DNA from: Bradyrhizobium tropiciagri
GTDB lineage: Bacteria; Pseudomonadota; Alphaproteobacteria; Rhizobiales; Xanthobacteraceae
DNA: 64,000 nucleotides
NCBI RefSeq assembly: GCF_001189845.1
Contig: NZ_LFLZ01000013.1
Coordinates: forward strand, 1 to 64,000
Reading direction: 5' to 3'
The translations under genes and the position numbers were made by a program. Positions within the stretch are counted from its first letter, which is position 1; each line of letters opens with the position of its first letter. The notes under the pieces were generated by a model that worked only from the letters and a program-made list of their open reading frames with translations, was not told the DNA's origin and made no database searches. Below, piece after piece: positions 9,246-17,973 of this stretch.

Positions 9246-9653
9246 TCAGCTCTTCTTGCGCTTGACGCTCTTCTTTGCAGTTTTCTTTACGGTCTTCTTT
9301 TTCTTCGCGGTTTTCTTCTTTGTCGCGAAATAGGCCTCGACCTTCTTCGAGGAATGTCCGACCTCGGCGACTGCCGCCTTGAGCCGGGCAGGGGTCACCT
9401 TGAACTTCTTCGACCAGTAGCGGACCTCGTAGGGCTCGCTGATCGCGATCCGGGCGCGATCGGCGGCCATGTGGCGCTGCTCCTTGAAATAGGCTTCCAC
9501 TTTCCTCGCGGAGTGCCCGACCTTCTTGACGGCAGCCTTGAGCTTTGCCGGCGTGACCTTGAACTTCTTGGACCAGTACGCAACTTCGTAGGACTCGCTC
9601 AACGCGATCAGGGCGCGATCCTGTGCGCCCCGCTTCTTCTTGTTGTCCGCCAT
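9246..9653 (-). CDS. Tandem DUF3606 protein with lysine-rich tail
   Basis: The start at 9653 has GAAGGA 7 nt upstream and is preferred over an ATG at 9668. The 135-residue product carries two near-identical units of about 45 residues, each of the form SExYEVxYWSKKFKVTPAxLK followed by AAVxxVGHSxxKVEAYF. Both match DUF3606, a small helical domain common in rhizobia. The final 25 residues are almost all Lys, Thr, Ala and Val, like a histone H1 tail. Nucleic-acid binding is an inference from that tail; no function is established. It converges on the secreted protein gene with a repeat between them. Confidence 0.8.
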   Translation of the reverse strand: MADNKKKRGAQDRALIALSESYEVAYWSKKFKVTPAKLKAAVKKVGHSARKVEAYFKEQRHMAADRARIAISEPYEVRYWSKKFKVTPARLKAAVAEVGHSSKKVEAYFATKKKTAKKKKTVKKTAKKSVKRKKS

Positions 9654-9820
9654 CAGTTGATCCTTCATCGAAGACTCGACGCTGGAACCTTAGCAGTCTC
9701 CGCGCGGTTCGGACAGGCGGCCCGCGTGCGATGGACGATCGGGCCGCGGCGCGGCTACGATCGCGATGAAAACAAACGACTGAAGAGAAATGACGCTGCG
9801 AAGTTTTTGGAGGTAAGTGC

Positions 9821-10528
9821 ATGCACTATCAGCTTTACTACTGGCCGATGATCCAGGGCCGCGGCGAATATGTCCGCCTCGCGCTCGAGGATGCGGGCGC
9901 CGGCTACACCGATGTTGCGCGCGGCAAGGGCGGCACCGGCGCCATGATGAAGATGATGGACGCGCACAAGGGTGCGCCGCCCTTTGCGCCGCCATTCCTC
10001 AAGGCCGGCAGTCTCGTGATCGGACAGACCGCTAACATCCTGCTGTATCTCGGCGCGCGTCACGGCCTGGCGCCGAAGGCGGCAGCGAGGAAGCTCTGGG
10101 TGCACCAGCTGCAACTGACGATCACGGACTTCGTGCTTGAGATTCACGATACCCATCATCCGCTCGGCCCGTCGCTCTATTACGAGGACCAGAAGGCGCC
10201 GGCCAAGAAGCGCACGGAAGAATTCTGGAAATCGCGGGTGCCGAAATATCTCGGTTATTTCGAGGATCTGGTCGCGGCGAACGGCGGTGCCTTCGTCACC
10301 GGACGCCGGATCACTTATGTCGACCTGTCGCTGTTCCAGATCGTGGAAGGCCTGCGCTACGCTTTTCCGAAGCGCATGGCCGCGTTCGAGAAGAAGGTCC
10401 CGCGCCTGATCGCGCTGCGCGATCGCGTCGCCGGGCGGCCGAACATCAAGGCCTATCTGGCGAGCGAGCGGCGGATTCCGTTCAACGAGGAGGGCATCTT
10501 CCGGCGCTACAAGGCGCTGGATATTTGA
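9821..10528 (+). CDS. Glutathione S-transferase family protein
   Basis: The 235-residue product has an N-terminal thioredoxin-like domain (HYQLYYWPMIQGRGEYVRLA, residues 2-21) with the GST substrate-binding Gln-Thr-Ala stretch (VIGQTANILLYLG, about 67-79), and an all-helical C-terminal domain with the Asp-containing capping motif ITYVDLSLFQIVEGL. It probably conjugates glutathione to electrophiles in the cytoplasm. The substrate cannot be read from sequence. Confidence 0.88.
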   Translation: MHYQLYYWPMIQGRGEYVRLALEDAGAGYTDVARGKGGTGAMMKMMDAHKGAPPFAPPFLKAGSLVIGQTANILLYLGARHGLAPKAAARKLWVHQLQLTITDFVLEIHDTHHPLGPSLYYEDQKAPAKKRTEEFWKSRVPKYLGYFEDLVAANGGAFVTGRRITYVDLSLFQIVEGLRYAFPKRMAAFEKKVPRLIALRDRVAGRPNIKAYLASERRIPFNEEGIFRRYKALDI

Positions 10529-10536
10529 TTGATAGC

Positions 10537-10629
10537 AGTCATTCCGGGGCGATGCGTAGCATCGAACCCGGAATCTCGAGCCACAACTTCTGGATTCCGG
10601 GTTCACGCTTCGCGTGCCCCGGAATGACT
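10537..10629. repeat. Palindromic intergenic repeat, type 2
   Basis: The ends AGTCATTCCGG and CCGGAATGACT are exact reverse complements, and the inside shows paired arms (AACCCGGAATC against GATTCCGGGTT). A second member of this family occupies 23208-23313. Together they form a dispersed family of about 90-105 bp. Confidence 0.85.
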
Positions 10630-10638
10630 GCTCCGCAG

Positions 10639-10998
10639 TCACCGGCTCCGCCCATCCACCGGCGTCATCGTGATCTTCGACAGGTCGATGCCGTCGATGC
10701 AGCTGACATTCAGCGCCACGATGTCGGTGCCATCGGGTTTCTTGCCGAGCGCGAACACGTCGACGCCGCAATCGACGCAGAGCTGGTGGCGGATCGCATG
10801 GCGGTTGAAGAGATATTCCTTGAGGTTCTCGGCGCCGGCGCGGAGCTGGAAGCTTATTGGCGGCATGAACACGAAGTGCAGGCCCTTCTTGGTGCAGATC
10901 GAGCAGTTGCAGGCGGTCACCATCGCCATGTCGGTGGTGCATTCGAAGCGCACCTGGCCGCAATGGCAGCCGCCGGTGTAGATCTTGCTCTCTGCCAT
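10639..10998 (-). CDS. GFA-family (CENP-V/GFA fold) zinc protein
   Basis: The start at 10998 (MAESKIYTGG) follows GAGGG and lies 13 nt after the upstream methyltransferase-like gene, so the two are likely cotranscribed. The 119-residue product has the GFA zinc pattern: GGCHCGQVRF near residue 9, CNCSICTKKG near 32 and CVDCGVD near 77. The family is named after glutathione-dependent formaldehyde-activating enzyme, but most members have no assigned reaction. Confidence 0.85.
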   Translation of the reverse strand: MAESKIYTGGCHCGQVRFECTTDMAMVTACNCSICTKKGLHFVFMPPISFQLRAGAENLKEYLFNRHAIRHQLCVDCGVDVFALGKKPDGTDIVALNVSCIDGIDLSKITMTPVDGRSR

Positions 10999-11011
10999 GG
11001 CGGTCGGTCCC

Positions 11012-11686
11012 TCACCACAGTCCGGGCACCAGACGATAGCGCACCCGCGCCGCATAGTCAGCATAGCCTGACAATCCCGCCATCAGCGTGCGCTCCTCGA
11101 TCCCGGTGCGGAACGCAAACATCGCGAAGAACACCGGCACGAAGGCAAGGCCCCACCAGGAGCCGAGTGTCAGCGGCACGCCGATGAAGAACAGCATCAC
11201 GCTCGCATACATCGGATGCCGCACCAGCGCGTAGGGACCGGTCGAGATCACGTGATGGTCGCGCTCGGTCTGCACCTTGACGACCGGCGCTGCGAACGAA
11301 TTGGTGCGGAACACCCACAGGATCAGCACGGTCGAGAGCAGATACAGCGCGAGGCCGAGCACGATCAGCGGCACGCCGGCATTGGCACCGCCAAAGCGGC
11401 GATCGAGCCCCATCGCGACGAACCACAGCACCGCGATGACCAGGAACACCAGCATGAAGCGCTTGTCCTCGGCGGGCTGGCCTTCGCGTGTGGTGAGACG
11501 CATGCGCTCGGCCAAGAGGCCGGGATCGACCTTGGCGAGCCACAGCCCGCAGGCCGGGCCGATCAGCGCCGAGGCGATCAGATATGCCCAGGCGCCGGGC
11601 CAGTGCAGCGTGCCGGCGAAGGCAAACAGCAGCGCGGCCATCGCGAGGACGAAGAACGTATTCTGCAGGAGGAGCTTTGCGATCAT
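11012..11686 (-). CDS. Isoprenylcysteine methyltransferase-like integral membrane protein
   Basis: The 224-residue product has five or six hydrophobic helices and the ICMT/PEMT signature in its C-terminal half: VISTGPYALVRHPMYASV, where the RHPMY residues bind S-adenosylmethionine in the family, followed by the GIEERTLM glutamate motif. It probably methylates a lipid or another membrane-associated substrate. It is divergent from arsR, and its upstream region includes the ArsR-type operator at 11817-11834. Confidence 0.82.
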   Translation of the reverse strand: MIAKLLLQNTFFVLAMAALLFAFAGTLHWPGAWAYLIASALIGPACGLWLAKVDPGLLAERMRLTTREGQPAEDKRFMLVFLVIAVLWFVAMGLDRRFGGANAGVPLIVLGLALYLLSTVLILWVFRTNSFAAPVVKVQTERDHHVISTGPYALVRHPMYASVMLFFIGVPLTLGSWWGLAFVPVFFAMFAFRTGIEERTLMAGLSGYADYAARVRYRLVPGLW

Positions 11687-11806
11687 GGGTGGCTCCGTGA
11701 TTCCAACAGTGATTATCGCACCGTTTGTCCGGCAAACATGCGACCGCAGCCATCAACTTTCGGAGCAGGCGAGCTGTTCCAGCGCCGCAACTGCATCGCT
11801 TCTGCA

Positions 11807-11836
11807 TTGACAATCGTATAAGCAATTGCTTATATA
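11807..11836 (+). promoter_or_regulatory. arsR promoter with embedded palindromic operator
   Basis: TTGACA at 11807-11812 and TATATA at 11831-11836 form a near-consensus sigma-70 promoter with an 18-base spacer. The perfect 18-bp palindrome TATAAGCAATTGCTTATA (11817-11834) fills the spacer and overlaps the -10 box. The position fits auto-repression by the ArsR-type protein encoded immediately downstream. Transcription would begin almost exactly at the start codon. Confidence 0.8.
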
Positions 11837-11841
11837 TTCGC

Positions 11842-12168
11842 ATGACCGCCGCCATGCAGCTGACCAATGTGCTCAAGACCCTTGCCGACCCGACGCGGCG
11901 GGCGGTGTTCGAGCGGATCATCCGGGAGGGCGAAATCGCCGCGACCGGGCTGGTGCAGGGCTCAAAGGTGTCGCAGCCGGCGGTGTCGCAACATCTGCGC
12001 GCGCTGCGCGATGCCGGGCTCGTCGCCGAGCGGCGCGAGGGTCGGCACATCCACTATCGCGTCGCGCCGAAGGGGCTCAGCCCGCTGATCGACTGGCTCG
12101 GCCATTACGAGACGTTCTGGGCCGAGCGCTTCGCAAATCTGGAACGGTTGTTGAAGGAGAGTGAGTGA
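11842..12168 (+). CDS. ArsR/SmtB-family winged-helix repressor
   Basis: The 108-residue product opens with LTNVLKTLADPTRRAVFERI, has the recognition helix SQPAVSQHLRALRDAGLV and the wing RREGRHIHYRV. It lacks the metal-binding ELCVCDL motif of ArsR/SmtB sensors, so it probably senses something else. The ATG at 11842 falls at the predicted transcription start, implying a leaderless message. Its stop overlaps the start of the SRPBCC gene, an arrangement common for ArsR-AHSA1 pairs. Confidence 0.9.
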   Translation: MTAAMQLTNVLKTLADPTRRAVFERIIREGEIAATGLVQGSKVSQPAVSQHLRALRDAGLVAERREGRHIHYRVAPKGLSPLIDWLGHYETFWAERFANLERLLKESE

Positions 12169-12608
12169 TGAGTGAGACGCACGCGATCACGGTCGAGAAG
12201 GTGCTGCCTTATGCCGCCGACAGGATCTGGCGGACGCTGACCACGAGCGAATTGCTGATGAAATGGCTGATGCCGAACGATTTTCAGCCGAGCGTCGGCC
12301 ACCGGTTCAATTTCCGCACCAAGCCGATGGGCGACTGGGACGGCGTTGTGCATTGCGAGGTGCTGGATTGCGATCCGCCGCGCCTGCTGCGCTATTCCTG
12401 GAAGGGCGGCGCCGACACCAATCCGGACTACGGCTCGAAGCTCGACTCGGTCGTCACCTGGACGCTGACGCCGGTCGAAGGCGGCACGCAGGTCCGCATG
12501 GTGCATGACGGCTTCGTCTTCCCCGGCAACCGCTTCGCGTTCGACATGATGAGCCCGGGCTGGGGCAAGATCGTCGACGCGATCGGGCGGGTCACAGCGG
12601 AAGCCTAG
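12168..12608 (+). CDS. SRPBCC/AHSA1-family ligand-binding protein
   Basis: The ATG at 12168 overlaps the arsR stop (TGATG), so translation is probably coupled. The 146-residue product has the helix-grip pattern: VEKVLPYAADRIWRTLTTSE, a central WDGVVHCEVLDCDPPRLLRYSW and a C-terminal helix starting GWGKIVDAIG. Such proteins bind hydrophobic small molecules and are frequent partners of ArsR repressors. Ligand unknown. Confidence 0.85.
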   Translation: MSETHAITVEKVLPYAADRIWRTLTTSELLMKWLMPNDFQPSVGHRFNFRTKPMGDWDGVVHCEVLDCDPPRLLRYSWKGGADTNPDYGSKLDSVVTWTLTPVEGGTQVRMVHDGFVFPGNRFAFDMMSPGWGKIVDAIGRVTAEA

Positions 12609-12675
12609 AGCTCCATTCCGATTGAATCGGAACAGAGTCGAGATTCTAGTTTCGCTCAGAAAACGCTCGAACGGA

Positions 12676-13167
12676 TCACTCGTTGTTGCCGCGGCGAACC
12701 GTGATCGAGGCGTCGGTTCTGTTGCGCGTGCATTCGAGATTGAGACGGCGATAGCGCATGTTGATGGTGTTGCCGCGCAGGATGCCCATGCGCTTCAGGC
12801 AGCGTGAGGTGCCTGTGGTGGCGTCGTCCTTCGGCACGGTGAAGATCAGTGCGGTGGCGGAGCCGACCAGGTTGAAGAACTCCGGCTTCATCTTGCGGTC
12901 GGTCTTGGCATAGAGCTCGATCGCATAGTCCTTGCCGCGGCAGCCGAGCGACAATTCCTTCGCGGCCGGATGTGTGAGGTATGTGATGTTGGCGGCGCTG
13001 AAATTGACCTTCAGCCCGTCGATCTGGCCGGCGAGCTGCTTTGCGATGTCCACGCAGGGATCGGCATGCGCGGGTGCTGCGGCGAAAGCCGGCGCCAGCG
13101 CGATCAGCGCGGCGGGCAGGGTGGAGCGGATGCCCAAAGGCAAGCGTCGGCGCAACGGTGCTGTCAC
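12676..13167 (-). CDS. Conserved secreted protein, unknown function
   Basis: The 163-residue product starts with an Arg-rich signal peptide (residues 1-35, ending PAHADPCVD). The mature part has four Cys (DPCVD, LGCRGK, SRCLK, LECTR), suggesting two disulfides in the periplasm. I do not recognise the fold. It is followed on the same strand by neither terminator nor partner gene, and the Kazal-domain gene lies upstream at 13243-13560. Confidence 0.65.
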   Translation of the reverse strand: MTAPLRRRLPLGIRSTLPAALIALAPAFAAAPAHADPCVDIAKQLAGQIDGLKVNFSAANITYLTHPAAKELSLGCRGKDYAIELYAKTDRKMKPEFFNLVGSATALIFTVPKDDATTGTSRCLKRMGILRGNTINMRYRRLNLECTRNRTDASITVRRGNNE

Positions 13168-13242
13168 GAAATACCCCCGCGGTACGAAAATACGCGAAGC
13201 TACATGCAGGCTCCCGCGCAGCGCGTCAATATGACCTGTCCG

Positions 13243-13560
13243 TCAGAACGTGCACTTGCCGTCCTGCGCCTTGGAAGCACCGGCGGCGCGGCGCTCGCAA
13301 TCATTGCCATAGGTCTTGCCGTCACAGCCGCACACCGGCTTGAAGATCTTGTTGCAGATCGTCGGGCGGAACGCGCAGGTGCCGGTCTGGTCGGCACGGC
13401 CGCAGCTGCCTGGTTTGAACTGGCAGAACTGGCCGCGACTGCTGCATTGCAGGCCGGCAAGGCCGCCGCAGGACTTGCCGAGGCGGGCTGCATCGGCGCC
13501 GCTCGGGAGTGCGATCAACAAGGCCAGCGCCGCAAAGTAGATGAAATGCGCTGTCTTCAT
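13243..13560 (-). CDS. Secreted Kazal-domain protein
   Basis: The 105-residue product has a signal peptide (residues 1-24, cleaved near GADAARLG) and a C-terminal Kazal-type domain (about 62-103) with the hallmark KPVCGCDGKTYGNDCERR and flanking Cys residues. Kazal domains inhibit serine proteases by presenting a rigid loop. The preceding half (about 30-60) contains six further Cys. Inhibition of a periplasmic or external protease is the family expectation; the target is unknown. Confidence 0.82.
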   Translation of the reverse strand: MKTAHFIYFAALALLIALPSGADAARLGKSCGGLAGLQCSSRGQFCQFKPGSCGRADQTGTCAFRPTICNKIFKPVCGCDGKTYGNDCERRAAGASKAQDGKCTF

Positions 13561-13792
13561 GAAGGCCTCCTAATGGCTTCGCTGGCCAATTGCTGGTGTG
13601 CTGCGCGTTGTGGCAACCCAAGATTACCGTGGCATGAAACCTAGCACGTGGATTGCCGGTCTCGCGCATGGCTGGAAGGCGGCCGGCTTCCCTTTCCTTT
13701 GTCCGAAAAAGGCTTAGAACGGCTCTACATTGCCGGCGGCCTTGCGGCCGGGCCGGCCTTCGAACCCGACCTGCAAGCCCAAAGAGCAGCTC

Positions 13793-15448
13793 ATGAACGC
13801 CCCCTCAGCCTTCCCCGACCAGCAGAAGCCCGTTCCGCCCTACAAGCACACGCCTCTGTTCCCGCTTGGTGCCGACACCACGCCCTACAAGAAGGTGACG
13901 AGCGGGGGCGTCCGGGTCGAGAAGGTCCTGGGCAAGGACATGCTGGTGGTGTCGCGCGAGGCCTTGCGGGCGCTCTCCGAGGCCGCCTTCGGCGACATCA
14001 ACCACTATCTGCGGCCGGGCCATCTGAAGCAGCTGCGCTCGATCCTCGAGGACAAGGAAGCCAGCGACAACGACAAGTTCGTCGCCTTCGACTTCCTGAA
14101 GAACGCCAACATCGCCGCCGGCGGCGTGCTGCCGATGTGCCAGGACACCGGCACCGCGATCATCATGGGCAAGAAGGGCTGCAACGTCATCACCGATGGC
14201 GACGACGAGGCCGCGCTCTCCGAAGGCGCGCGCGATGCCTATCTGCGCCGCAATCTGCGCTATTCGCAGGTCGCTCCCTTGTCGATGTATGAGGAGAAGA
14301 ACACCGCCAACAACATGCCGGCGCAGTGCGAGATCTACGCCGAGGGCGACGATGCCTACAAGTTCATGTTCATGGCCAAGGGCGGCGGCAGCGCCAACAA
14401 GAGCTTCCTGTTCCAGGCGACGCCGTCGGTGCTGACCAAGGACCGGTTGCTGGCCTTCCTGAAGGAGAAGGTGCTGACGCTCGGCACCGCGGCGTGCCCG
14501 CCGTACCACCTTGCGATCGTGATCGGCGGCACCTCCGCCGAGCTCTGCATGAAGACGGTGAAGCTTGCCTCGGCGCGCTATCTCGATGCGCTGCCGACCC
14601 ACGGCTCGGCCGACGGCAATGCGTTCCGCGATCTCGAGATGGAGCAGGAAATCCTCAAGATGACGCAAAGCCTGGGGGTGGGCGCGCAGTTCGGCGGCAA
14701 GTATTTCTGCCACGACGTGCGCGTGATCCGCATGCCGCGTCACGGCGCCTCGCTGCCGATCGGGCTCGGCGTGTCCTGTTCGGCGGACCGCCAGGTGCTC
14801 GGCAAGATCACCAAGGACGGCGTCTATCTTGAGGAGCTCGAGCACAATCCGGCGCAGTACCTGCCCGCGGTCGAGCAGTCGCTCGGCGGCGAGGTCGTCA
14901 AGATCGACCTCAACAAGCCGATGAAGGAAATTCTCGCGACGATGTCGCAATACCCGATCAAGACCCGTGTCTCGATGACCGGCACCATGATCGTAGCGCG
15001 CGATTCCGCGCATGCCAAGCTGCGCGAGCGGCTGGAGAAGGGCGAGCCGCTGCCGGATTATTTCAAGAACCACCCGGTCTATTACGCCGGCCCGGCCAAG
15101 ACACCCGATGGCTACGCCTCCGGCGCGTTCGGCCCGACCACCGCCGGCCGCATGGATTCCTTCGTCGACCAGTTCCAGGCCGCGGGCGGCTCGATGGTGA
15201 TGGTCGCCAAGGGCAACCGCGCCGTCGCGGTGCGCGAGGCCTGCAAGAAGCATGGCGGCTTCTATCTCGGCTCGATCGGCGGCGCCGCGGCGAACCTCGC
15301 CGAGCACTGCATCAAGAAGGTCGAGGTGGTCGAGTATCCCGAGCTCGGCATGGAAGCGATCTGGCGCATCGAAGTGGTCGACTTCCCGGCCTTCATCATC
15401 ATCGATGACAAGGGCAACGACTTCTTCAAGGAATTGAATCTGGGTTGA
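13793..15448 (+). CDS. Class I (iron-sulfur) fumarate hydratase
   Basis: The enzyme interconverts fumarate and malate in the TCA cycle with an oxygen-sensitive 4Fe-4S cluster. The 551-residue product, starting [11 protein letters not shown], has the class I features: cluster cysteine in [20 protein letters not shown], the conserved Cys stretch GVSCSADR, and C-terminal motifs [15 protein letters not shown] and [13 protein letters not shown]. Full length. The TTG start of the DUF429 gene overlaps the stop. Confidence 0.95.
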   Translation: MNAPSAFPDQQKPVPPYKHTPLFPLGADTTPYKKVTSGGVRVEKVLGKDMLVVSREALRALSEAAFGDINHYLRPGHLKQLRSILEDKEASDNDKFVAFDFLKNANIAAGGVLPMCQDTGTAIIMGKKGCNVITDGDDEAALSEGARDAYLRRNLRYSQVAPLSMYEEKNTANNMPAQCEIYAEGDDAYKFMFMAKGGGSANKSFLFQATPSVLTKDRLLAFLKEKVLTLGTAACPPYHLAIVIGGTSAELCMKTVKLASARYLDALPTHGSADGNAFRDLEMEQEILKMTQSLGVGAQFGGKYFCHDVRVIRMPRHGASLPIGLGVSCSADRQVLGKITKDGVYLEELEHNPAQYLPAVEQSLGGEVVKIDLNKPMKEILATMSQYPIKTRVSMTGTMIVARDSAHAKLRERLEKGEPLPDYFKNHPVYYAGPAKTPDGYASGAFGPTTAGRMDSFVDQFQAAGGSMVMVAKGNRAVAVREACKKHGGFYLGSIGGAAANLAEHCIKKVEVVEYPELGMEAIWRIEVVDFPAFIIIDDKGNDFFKELNLG

Positions 15449-16119
15449 GGGCGATCGGCCTCGACGGATTCTCGAAAGGCTGGGTCGCCGTCAGCATCGA
15501 CGGCGACCAGCGCACGATTTCCTTTCACAGCGATCTTGCGGACGCGCTTTCGCGTCCGTTCGATCGTGCCGGGATCGACATCCCGATCGGCATGACTGAT
15601 GACGGGGAACGCGATTGCGACCTGCTCGCCCGCGCGCGGCTGCGCCAGCACAGCTCGCGCGTCTTCACCGGCGCACGGCGCTGGCTGTGGCAGGAGTTTC
15701 AAGACCCCGACAGGGCGAACAAGGAAGCGCGACGCCGCGGTCAGACGGCCGTCTCACGCCAGCTCTGGCACCTCGGCAGGAAGATCATGGAGGTCGACGC
15801 GTTCGTTCGTGCGAACGCTGCACGCGACATCCGCGAGGTGCATCCCGAACTGGTGTTCCTGCGGCTGAACGGCGGCGTGCCGCTGCCGCGCAAGAAATCG
15901 GAGGAGGGCGATACGCTCCGCCGCAAGCTGCTCAAGCACTCAGGCTTTCACGACATCGATCGCTGGCTGACGCGTGCGCGGATCGGCACCGGTGCGAAAC
16001 GCGACGACGTGCTCGATGCCTGCGCGGTGGCGCTGGCTGCCCATGAACCAAGCGGCTGCGTTCCCGAGGGACCGCAGCCGCTGGATGGACATGATCTGCC
16101 GATGCAGATCTGGTTCTAA
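15445..16119 (+). CDS. DUF429-family protein
   Basis: A TTG start at 15445 overlaps the fumarase stop (TTGA), suggesting coupled translation. The 224-residue product has the DUF429 pattern: [16 protein letters not shown] at the N-terminus, [22 protein letters not shown] near residue 40, [14 protein letters not shown] near 133 and [15 protein letters not shown] near 190. These conserved Asp and Glu positions resemble an RNase H-like nuclease fold. The biochemical role of the family is unknown. Confidence 0.8.
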   Translation: MRAIGLDGFSKGWVAVSIDGDQRTISFHSDLADALSRPFDRAGIDIPIGMTDDGERDCDLLARARLRQHSSRVFTGARRWLWQEFQDPDRANKEARRRGQTAVSRQLWHLGRKIMEVDAFVRANAARDIREVHPELVFLRLNGGVPLPRKKSEEGDTLRRKLLKHSGFHDIDRWLTRARIGTGAKRDDVLDACAVALAAHEPSGCVPEGPQPLDGHDLPMQIWF

Positions 16120-16167
16120 ACGCGTTTTCGAGCGAAGTGGGCACCGGTTCGCGCCAAGAAAACGCGT
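16119..16167. repeat. Short dispersed palindrome (AACGCGTTTTC type)
   Basis: The element begins AACGCGTTTTCGAGCGAAG and ends with AAGAAAACGCGT, so the outer arms are inverted repeats. Sequences of this form are scattered between genes in rhizobial genomes. It starts at the DUF429 stop codon. Confidence 0.7.
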
Positions 16168-16186
16168 CAAGACAAGGCGGGTTTGC

Positions 16187-16483
16187 TTACGCGCGCGAGC
16201 CAGTGAAGGGGAAGCTGCCCATCGGGCCGATGCCCATCTCGCCGGAGATGCCGTCGCCTGCGACCTTGCCGGAGAATTCGAGCGTCAGCGGCATCGGGTT
16301 GGTGATCGAAACCTTCCAGGAGACGTCGTCGCCGTTCACGGTGCCGTCGAAGATTTCGGTGGAGTTGCCCTCGGCGCCCTGCGTGCCGGTGAGCGTGCCG
16401 CCCGAACTCGCCAGCGACAGCGTCGCCTTGCGCTCGCCCATCGGCGTCGTCATCGTGAGATTCCAGTTTCCGTCCACCGCCAT
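16187..16483 (-). CDS. Conserved small hypothetical protein, predicted beta-rich
   Basis: The 98-residue product alternates short strands (GNWNLTMTTPMGERKATLSL, then GTLTGTQGAEGN, VSWKVSIT) and has no signal peptide, membrane segment or Cys. This strand pattern resembles small lipocalin-like or ligand-binding barrels, but I cannot name the family. It is followed upstream by an 81-base gap to the YciB-like gene. Confidence 0.6.
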   Translation of the reverse strand: MAVDGNWNLTMTTPMGERKATLSLASSGGTLTGTQGAEGNSTEIFDGTVNGDDVSWKVSITNPMPLTLEFSGKVAGDGISGEMGIGPMGSFPFTGSRA

Positions 16484-16564
16484 TGATGTATCCCCTCGGT
16501 TATTCAGAGCGTGCGCGCGGTATAGCCCATCTTGCCGCGCGCGCCTAGTTCGCGGCTGCGGCGA

Positions 16565-17119
16565 TCAGGCGCGGGCTGTGGCGCGCAGCCGGTTTCCGAC
16601 CAGGAAGCGGAACGCGACGTACTGGATCGCGAAGGCAACGATCTTGGCGCCGAGCAGAACCACCGACACGTAGAACGCCCACAGCTTAATGTCGCCGGTC
16701 GCTGCCACCGCGATGGTGCCGGCGGCAAGGATGAACATCAGCCCGGCCCAGGCAAAGCCGGCGAGGGTGGCGTATTCCGGAATGGTCTCGGTCACGATCG
16801 GCGGCAGATAGCGCAGCATCCAGCCGCGCTTGAGCATGATCGCACCGATCGCGATATGGCCGATCGCGGGCTTTGCCAGCACGAAGCGCGGATCGTTGGT
16901 GAAGAGCGTCGCGCCGCCCAGCACGATCACCAGCCCAAGGCTCGCCCAGGTCATGTAGCCGAGCGCCTGTCCCTTCACGCGCGCGTAGATCACTTGCGCG
17001 ATCGCGCCCGCGATCGCAACGCCGGTCGCGATCAGGACATTGTCGGTGGCGAGATAGACCACCAGGAACACGATGGTGGAGAGGAAGTCGCTCGCGAGCC
17101 TGGCAAATACGCTCTTCAT
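16565..17119 (-). CDS. YciB/IspZ-family inner-membrane protein
   Basis: The 184-residue product has five or six hydrophobic helices and YciB-family features: an N-terminal DFLSTIVFLVVYLAT, then YMTWASLGLVIVLGGATLFTNDPRFVLAKP, of which TLFTNDPRFVLAKP is the conserved core. In enterobacteria YciB supports envelope and septum integrity. It is the second gene of a pair with 17178-17753, and the pair lies downstream of TetR-type operator A. Confidence 0.75.
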   Translation of the reverse strand: MKSVFARLASDFLSTIVFLVVYLATDNVLIATGVAIAGAIAQVIYARVKGQALGYMTWASLGLVIVLGGATLFTNDPRFVLAKPAIGHIAIGAIMLKRGWMLRYLPPIVTETIPEYATLAGFAWAGLMFILAAGTIAVAATGDIKLWAFYVSVVLLGAKIVAFAIQYVAFRFLVGNRLRATARA

Positions 17120-17177
17120 CGTCGTGGTTTCCGTTTCCTCAGACGTGGTGATTGTTCTGGTGTTATGACGGCAGCGT

Positions 17178-17753
17178 TCAGTGCGACGGCAGCGCGCCAG
17201 GCGGCGGCGCGCCGTACTTGGCCGCGCGATACTGCGGATACCAGCGGGTGAAGCCGACCGCGGCGTTGCGCGCGGCGAAGGCGACCAGCAGACCGCTCCA
17301 TAGCGGCAGCGCCGGCACGTAGAGCACCGCGATGTTGCTGATCAACATCAGCAGCGTCGCCGCGGTCCAGGCGCCGGTGATCAGGTAATTGGCATGGATG
17401 AAGCCAGGCTGCTTCGCGATCTCGGCATCGACCTGCTCGACCGCGTATTGCCGCGTGAAGGGATGGCCGATCAGGATCGAGCCGAACGACACTGCGAGGA
17501 TGCCGGCATCGACCTCGATCTTCACCGCGATCATGCTTGGCGTCGCATCGACGAAGGTGAGGTAGAAGCCAACCGCGGTGAACACGATCACCGAGCCGAC
17601 GCCGAGGATCTTGATGCTGCGGCCGCGCGCGATATCGAACGCGATGACGGCAAGGCAGATCAGTGCGGCAGCGAGCAGGCTCACCGTGGCCGAGGTCACC
17701 AGCATCAGCGTGGCGAACGCACCGTAGGGAGCGAGGATCAGGAAGATCGTCAT
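17178..17753 (-). CDS. Integral membrane protein paired with a YciB-like gene
   Basis: The 191-residue product has about five hydrophobic segments, with a central loop (TRQYAVEQVDAEIAKQPGF) and a short polar C-terminus. Its size, topology and position suggest a diverged relative of the YciB-like neighbour, but I cannot name a family. Its start is 18 nt from a perfect ATCTTTAC-N3-GTAAAGAT operator, so it probably heads a two-gene unit repressed by the TetR protein at 19489. Confidence 0.65.
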   Translation of the reverse strand: MTIFLILAPYGAFATLMLVTSATVSLLAAALICLAVIAFDIARGRSIKILGVGSVIVFTAVGFYLTFVDATPSMIAVKIEVDAGILAVSFGSILIGHPFTRQYAVEQVDAEIAKQPGFIHANYLITGAWTAATLLMLISNIAVLYVPALPLWSGLLVAFAARNAAVGFTRWYPQYRAAKYGAPPPGALPSH

Positions 17754-17771
17754 TGCGCGCCTCGAGGGCTA

Positions 17772-17790
17772 ATCTTTACAACGTAAAGAT
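17772..17790. promoter_or_regulatory. TetR-type operator A
   Basis: ATCTTTAC-AAC-GTAAAGAT is a perfect 8-bp inverted repeat with 3-base spacer, just upstream of the membrane-protein pair. The same palindrome recurs at 19397-19415 and in weaker form at 17825 and 19451. Confidence 0.85.
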
Positions 17791-17824
17791 AACCTAGAGG
17801 CGGGCAAGGAAAGCGTCAAGCGAA

Positions 17825-17843
17825 ATCTTTACAGTGTCAAAAT
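17825..17843. promoter_or_regulatory. TetR-type operator B (degenerate)
   Basis: ATCTTTAC-AGT-GTCAAAAT keeps the left arm intact and has two changes in the right arm. It lies 34 bp from operator A, close enough for a second dimer to bind on a similar DNA face. Confidence 0.65.
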
Positions 17844-17973
17844 CGTGAAGTGGCGAGGGAAAACTGAGAAATGACAACGAAATAGGGCGCCTGCTCACGT
17901 GGATGCCCGGCACGCGGCCGGGCATGATCAGCGGAGAAATTTCAGTGGCTTTCATGTCTGGGACGATTGAGTG

